Shown: positions 39,800-41,808 of the stretch, in pieces
Position numbering within the stretch: the stretch's first letter is position 1
How the letters are laid out: every line of letters starts with the position of its first letter
Assembly: GCA_946563605.1 (NCBI GenBank)
Contig: CAMNVW010000002.1
Location: 1 to 41,808 of the forward strand
From: an uncultured Clostridia bacterium
GTDB lineage: Bacteria; Bacillota; Clostridia; Oscillospirales; Ruminococcaceae
Length of the DNA stretch: 41,808 nucleotides
Reading direction: 5' to 3'
The notes under the pieces: generated by a model
Told to the model about the DNA's origin: nothing
What the model saw: only the letters and a program-made list of their open reading frames with translations
The model's database searches: none
Program-made: the position numbers and the translations under genes

Positions 39800-40720
39800 A
39801 TGCTTACTCAAGAATGCCTTGAAGATGCTGTCAAATACGGCCAATGCTTTGTCAAACTCGGAAAACCCGCTGAATATATCCCGGAGCTTGCTCGGGTCAA
39901 TAAATATCATCTGGGCGCTTGCGTGGTTGGTTTGGACGGCACCATCATGGAGTACGGGGACACCCGCATACCGTTTACCATCCAGAGTATTTCCAAAATC
40001 GCCTCGCTGATTCTGGCAATCAACGACAAAGGCTCGGACTATCTGTTCCATGACAAGGTGGGCGTAGAACCGACCGGCGATCCGTTTAACTCGATCATCA
40101 AACTGGAAACCAAGACCAGACCTTTCAATCCGTTTATCAACGCCGGCGCTATCACCGTTGCCAGCTGCATCGATGGAAAAGACTCCGATGAAAAATTCGG
40201 CCGCTTTCTTGCCTTCGTCCGCAAGCTGTGCGGCAACGAGGAGATCACCCTCAACGAATCTGTTTATCTCTCCGAAAAGGCGACCGGCGACCGCAACCGC
40301 GCGCTTGCCTACTATCTGAAGGCCTCCGGTATTCTGGAAGGCAACGTGGAGGAATGTCTGGACTTTTACTTCAAAATGTGTTCGGTCAATGTTACCGCGG
40401 TGGATATTGCCCAAATGAGCGCTGTGCTGGCAAATCACGGAACCTGCCCTTCCAGCGGAGAGGTGCTCATCGAACCCCACAGTGCAAAAGCAATCCGTTC
40501 CCTGATGCTCACCTGCGGAATGTACGACGGCTCCGGTGAATTTGCCATGACCGTCGGCTTCCCTGCCAAAAGCGGCGTTGGCGGCGGCATTGCGGCGTCA
40601 CTGGTTGACCGCATGGGTATCGGCGTATTCGGTCCGTCGCTCGACGAAAAAGGCAACAGCATTGGCGGTATTAAAATTCTGGAATACCTGTCCCAGAAGC
40701 TGGACTTTAACCTGTTCTAA
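39800..40720 (+). CDS. glsA: Glutaminase A
   Basis: This enzyme hydrolyses glutamine to glutamate and ammonia. The 306 residues match the serine-dependent glutaminase family: FTIQSISK with catalytic S63 and K66, DPFNSIIKLE, PFNPFINAGAI and the AKSGVGGGI block. GAAAGGAAG precedes the ATG. It is not in the fermentation operon but in the same window, and would supply its substrate. A terminator follows. The 332-base upstream region has two possible control structures. Confidence 0.96.
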   Translation: MLTQECLEDAVKYGQCFVKLGKPAEYIPELARVNKYHLGACVVGLDGTIMEYGDTRIPFTIQSISKIASLILAINDKGSDYLFHDKVGVEPTGDPFNSIIKLETKTRPFNPFINAGAITVASCIDGKDSDEKFGRFLAFVRKLCGNEEITLNESVYLSEKATGDRNRALAYYLKASGILEGNVEECLDFYFKMCSVNVTAVDIAQMSAVLANHGTCPSSGEVLIEPHSAKAIRSLMLTCGMYDGSGEFAMTVGFPAKSGVGGGIAASLVDRMGIGVFGPSLDEKGNSIGGIKILEYLSQKLDFNLF

Positions 40721-40773
40721 ATCTGTTTATAAAAAAAGAGCCTGAGAAATTGGGCGGTATCCATAAAACAGTT

Positions 40774-40806
40774 AAACCGACCTACGATTTGCTCATAGGT
40801 CGGTTT
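40774..40806 (+). terminator. Terminator of glsA
   Basis: An 11-bp stem (40774-40784 with 40796-40806) with a loop of 11 bases; the plus strand continues T-rich. Confidence 0.75.
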
Positions 40807-40835
40807 TGTTTGTATTATGTACTGGCGCGGGAGCG

Positions 40836-40933
40836 CCCAAGGCTCCCTTTACACAAGGGAGCCTTGGGTGCGGCGCAAAACCGCACTACACACTGAAAGG
40901 TGTATAGAAGTGCGCCCTTTAGTTCCTAAAGGG
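40836..40933. repeat. Palindromic intergenic repeat-like cluster
   Basis: Three hairpins lie close together: CCCAAGGCTCCCTT/AAGGGAGCCTTGGG (40836-40868), GTGCGG/CCGCAC (40868-40886) and CCCTTTAG/CTAAAGGG (40915-40933). Such GGCTCCCTT palindromes are common as repeats between genes in some clostridial genomes. Part of it resembles bases 165-225 of the window, which share the CCGCAC and AGGTGTAT blocks. Confidence 0.5.
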
Positions 40934-40970
40934 GGTTCAACAACCCTGCAAATTGCAGCTTGTCAATTAT

Positions 40971-41210
40971 CTATTGATCTACTTTCTCAATTTTGAACAC
41001 ATTTATTGTATCTACATCCGGGCAACAGAAAACATTGCTCTTTAACTTACCACCATAGCGTAAGATATCGATCATAGGAAAAAGAACGTGAGCAGCCATT
41101 GGACACAGCTTTCCTCTTTCTGTGTCAAAATCAAAAGTATCTCCAACCTTGTGTCCTCTGTGGCAAGGACAAGTACCTTTTTGTTCTACCAAAGTTATTT
41201 TAATCTTCAT
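40971..41210 (-). CDS. TIGR04076 family protein
   Basis: A 79-residue protein starting MKIKITLVEQKGTCPCHRGHKVGDTFDF, with CPMAAHVLFPMIDILRYGG and a final block around CCPD. This is the TIGR04076 family, small cysteine-containing proteins of unknown function from anaerobes. Its start overlaps the end of the upstream kinase gene by 4 bases (ATGA-type), so it is cotranslated with it. Confidence 0.85.
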   Translation of the reverse strand: MKIKITLVEQKGTCPCHRGHKVGDTFDFDTERGKLCPMAAHVLFPMIDILRYGGKLKSNVFCCPDVDTINVFKIEKVDQ

Positions 41211-41808
41211 AATTTCCCCTCGCTTATGTAACGCTCGATATCAACACCGAAAAATTTTTCTTTCTTATCGAGGTTATCTATAATAATGATTCTTACCGTT
41301 TCCATTGCGTGTTTGGTGGCATCATACAACGACTCACCGTTCAGCACGTCGCTGACAAGAACTGCGGAAAAGATATCTCCTGTTCCAGGGAAACGAACGT
41401 CTATCAGTTCAAATCCAATTTTGAAGTTCTCATCCTTTGTGTGGTCATATCCAATAACGCAGTTTTCACCATTCACAGAAGTGCTTGTAATGACAACAGA
41501 TTTACAACCAAGCTGACGCACACTCTCAATCAATTCATCTGCTTCATCCTGACTCAAAGTATCTCTGCTGTAAAAACGATTTGTCAAGAAACAAGCTTCA
41601 GTGAAGTTGGGAATCAGAATGTCGGCGTATGAACTAAGTTTTCTCATAATCGCTACATTGTTATCTGTCATTCCATTGTATAGTTTCCCTTCGTCACCCA
41701 TAATTGGATCTACAACAACCAACAACTTGTCTGTGCCTTGATTGTTAATTAGGCGCTCAACAATGTTAATTTGTTTAGGACTAACCATAAAACCCGTGGA
41801 AATACAAT
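41207..41808 (-). CDS. PfkB-family pyridoxamine kinase-like protein, partial
   Basis: The reading frame continues to the right edge, so the N-terminus (about 90 residues) lies outside. The first visible residues CISTGFMVSPKQ fit the YTGFLGSP region of pyridoxamine/pyridoxal kinases. VVDPIMGDEGKLYNG is the PdxY motif, and RFPGTGDIFSAVL the PfkB signature with the catalytic aspartate. An ATG at 41788 is internal and not the start. The closest role is phosphorylation of pyridoxal or pyridoxamine, or a hydroxymethylpyrimidine. Confidence 0.85.
   Translation of the reverse strand, partial: CISTGFMVSPKQINIVERLINNQGTDKLLVVVDPIMGDEGKLYNGMTDNNVAIMRKLSSYADILIPNFTEACFLTNRFYSRDTLSQDEADELIESVRQLGCKSVVITSTSVNGENCVIGYDHTKDENFKIGFELIDVRFPGTGDIFSAVLVSDVLNGESLYDATKHAMETVRIIIIDNLDKKEKFFGVDIERYISEGKL

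Larger units (their letters stand above)
40721..40970. other. Palindrome-rich intergenic region
   Basis: This stretch holds the glsA terminator and then, from about 40830, three tandem palindromes (see the repeat entry). No reading frame with a proper start is seen in it. Confidence 0.6.

Noticed and set aside
40836..40933. CRISPR array
   Set aside because: The palindromes differ from each other and there are no equal spacers.

Overview
The window looks like chromosome of an anaerobic, endospore-forming Clostridia-type Firmicute, probably of the Oscillospirales/Ruminococcaceae kind. This rests on gene content: a B12-dependent glutamate fermentation operon, Rnf-type membrane proteins, PerR with rubrerythrin, spmA/spmB, MecA, an L10 leader in front of rplJ-rplL, strong AGGAGG-type ribosome binding sites and TTGACA-17-TATAAT promoters. 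I found no tRNA, rRNA, CRISPR array or transposase gene.

Region 1 (394-10894, all minus strand) is one 11-gene operon that appears to encode the complete methylaspartate route of glutamate fermentation. In transcription order it runs: mesaconase alpha and beta, glmS, glmL, glmE, mal, an uncharacterised P-loop protein, cobA/btuR, citD, citE, citF. Glutamate becomes 3-methylaspartate, mesaconate, citramalate, then acetate plus pyruvate. CobA supplies adenosylcobalamin and GlmL protects the mutase. Two long intercistronic hairpins flank mal. A glutaminase (39800-40720) and acetate kinase (37564-38757) elsewhere in the window fit the same metabolism: glutamine to glutamate, and ATP from acetyl phosphate.

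Region 2 (11544-18592) is mixed housekeeping and accessory: a QueG-like Fe-S protein, a YitT membrane protein whose transcript seems to begin with a terminator-like hairpin, a lipoprotein, two acetyltransferases, two small membrane proteins, an aldo/keto reductase with a ferredoxin tail, and rpe. Region 3 (18589-23845) has a MecA-like adaptor divergent from an operon of RnfC-, RnfD-, RnfE- and RnfA-like proteins plus a membrane-anchored putative glycoside hydrolase. This Rnf set lacks RnfB and RnfG, the glycine-rich flavin/NADH loop of RnfC, and most cysteines expected to hold the intramembrane 2Fe-2S cluster. It is the best candidate here for an undescribed system.

Region 4 (24128-30333) holds a small membrane protein, perR-rbr behind a promoter with an AT-rich operator, rplJ-rplL behind an L10 leader with an attenuator, then ygiQ, a ComEC-like metallo-hydrolase and a DUF3006 protein. 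Region 5 (30385-33139) is a metalloid-type cassette: an ArsR repressor fused in frame to a COG0523 GTPase, a thioredoxin-fold mini-protein and an ArsP-like permease. Region 6 (33199-41808) carries a DUF378 protein, an AbrB-type regulator, spmAB, a membrane-bound XRE regulator, tmcAL, ackA, an unknown membrane-anchored protein, glutaminase, a palindrome-rich repeat-like stretch, a TIGR04076 protein and a PfkB/PdxY-type kinase cut by the right edge.

All functional names come from recognising motifs and family resemblance by eye; no database search was possible.
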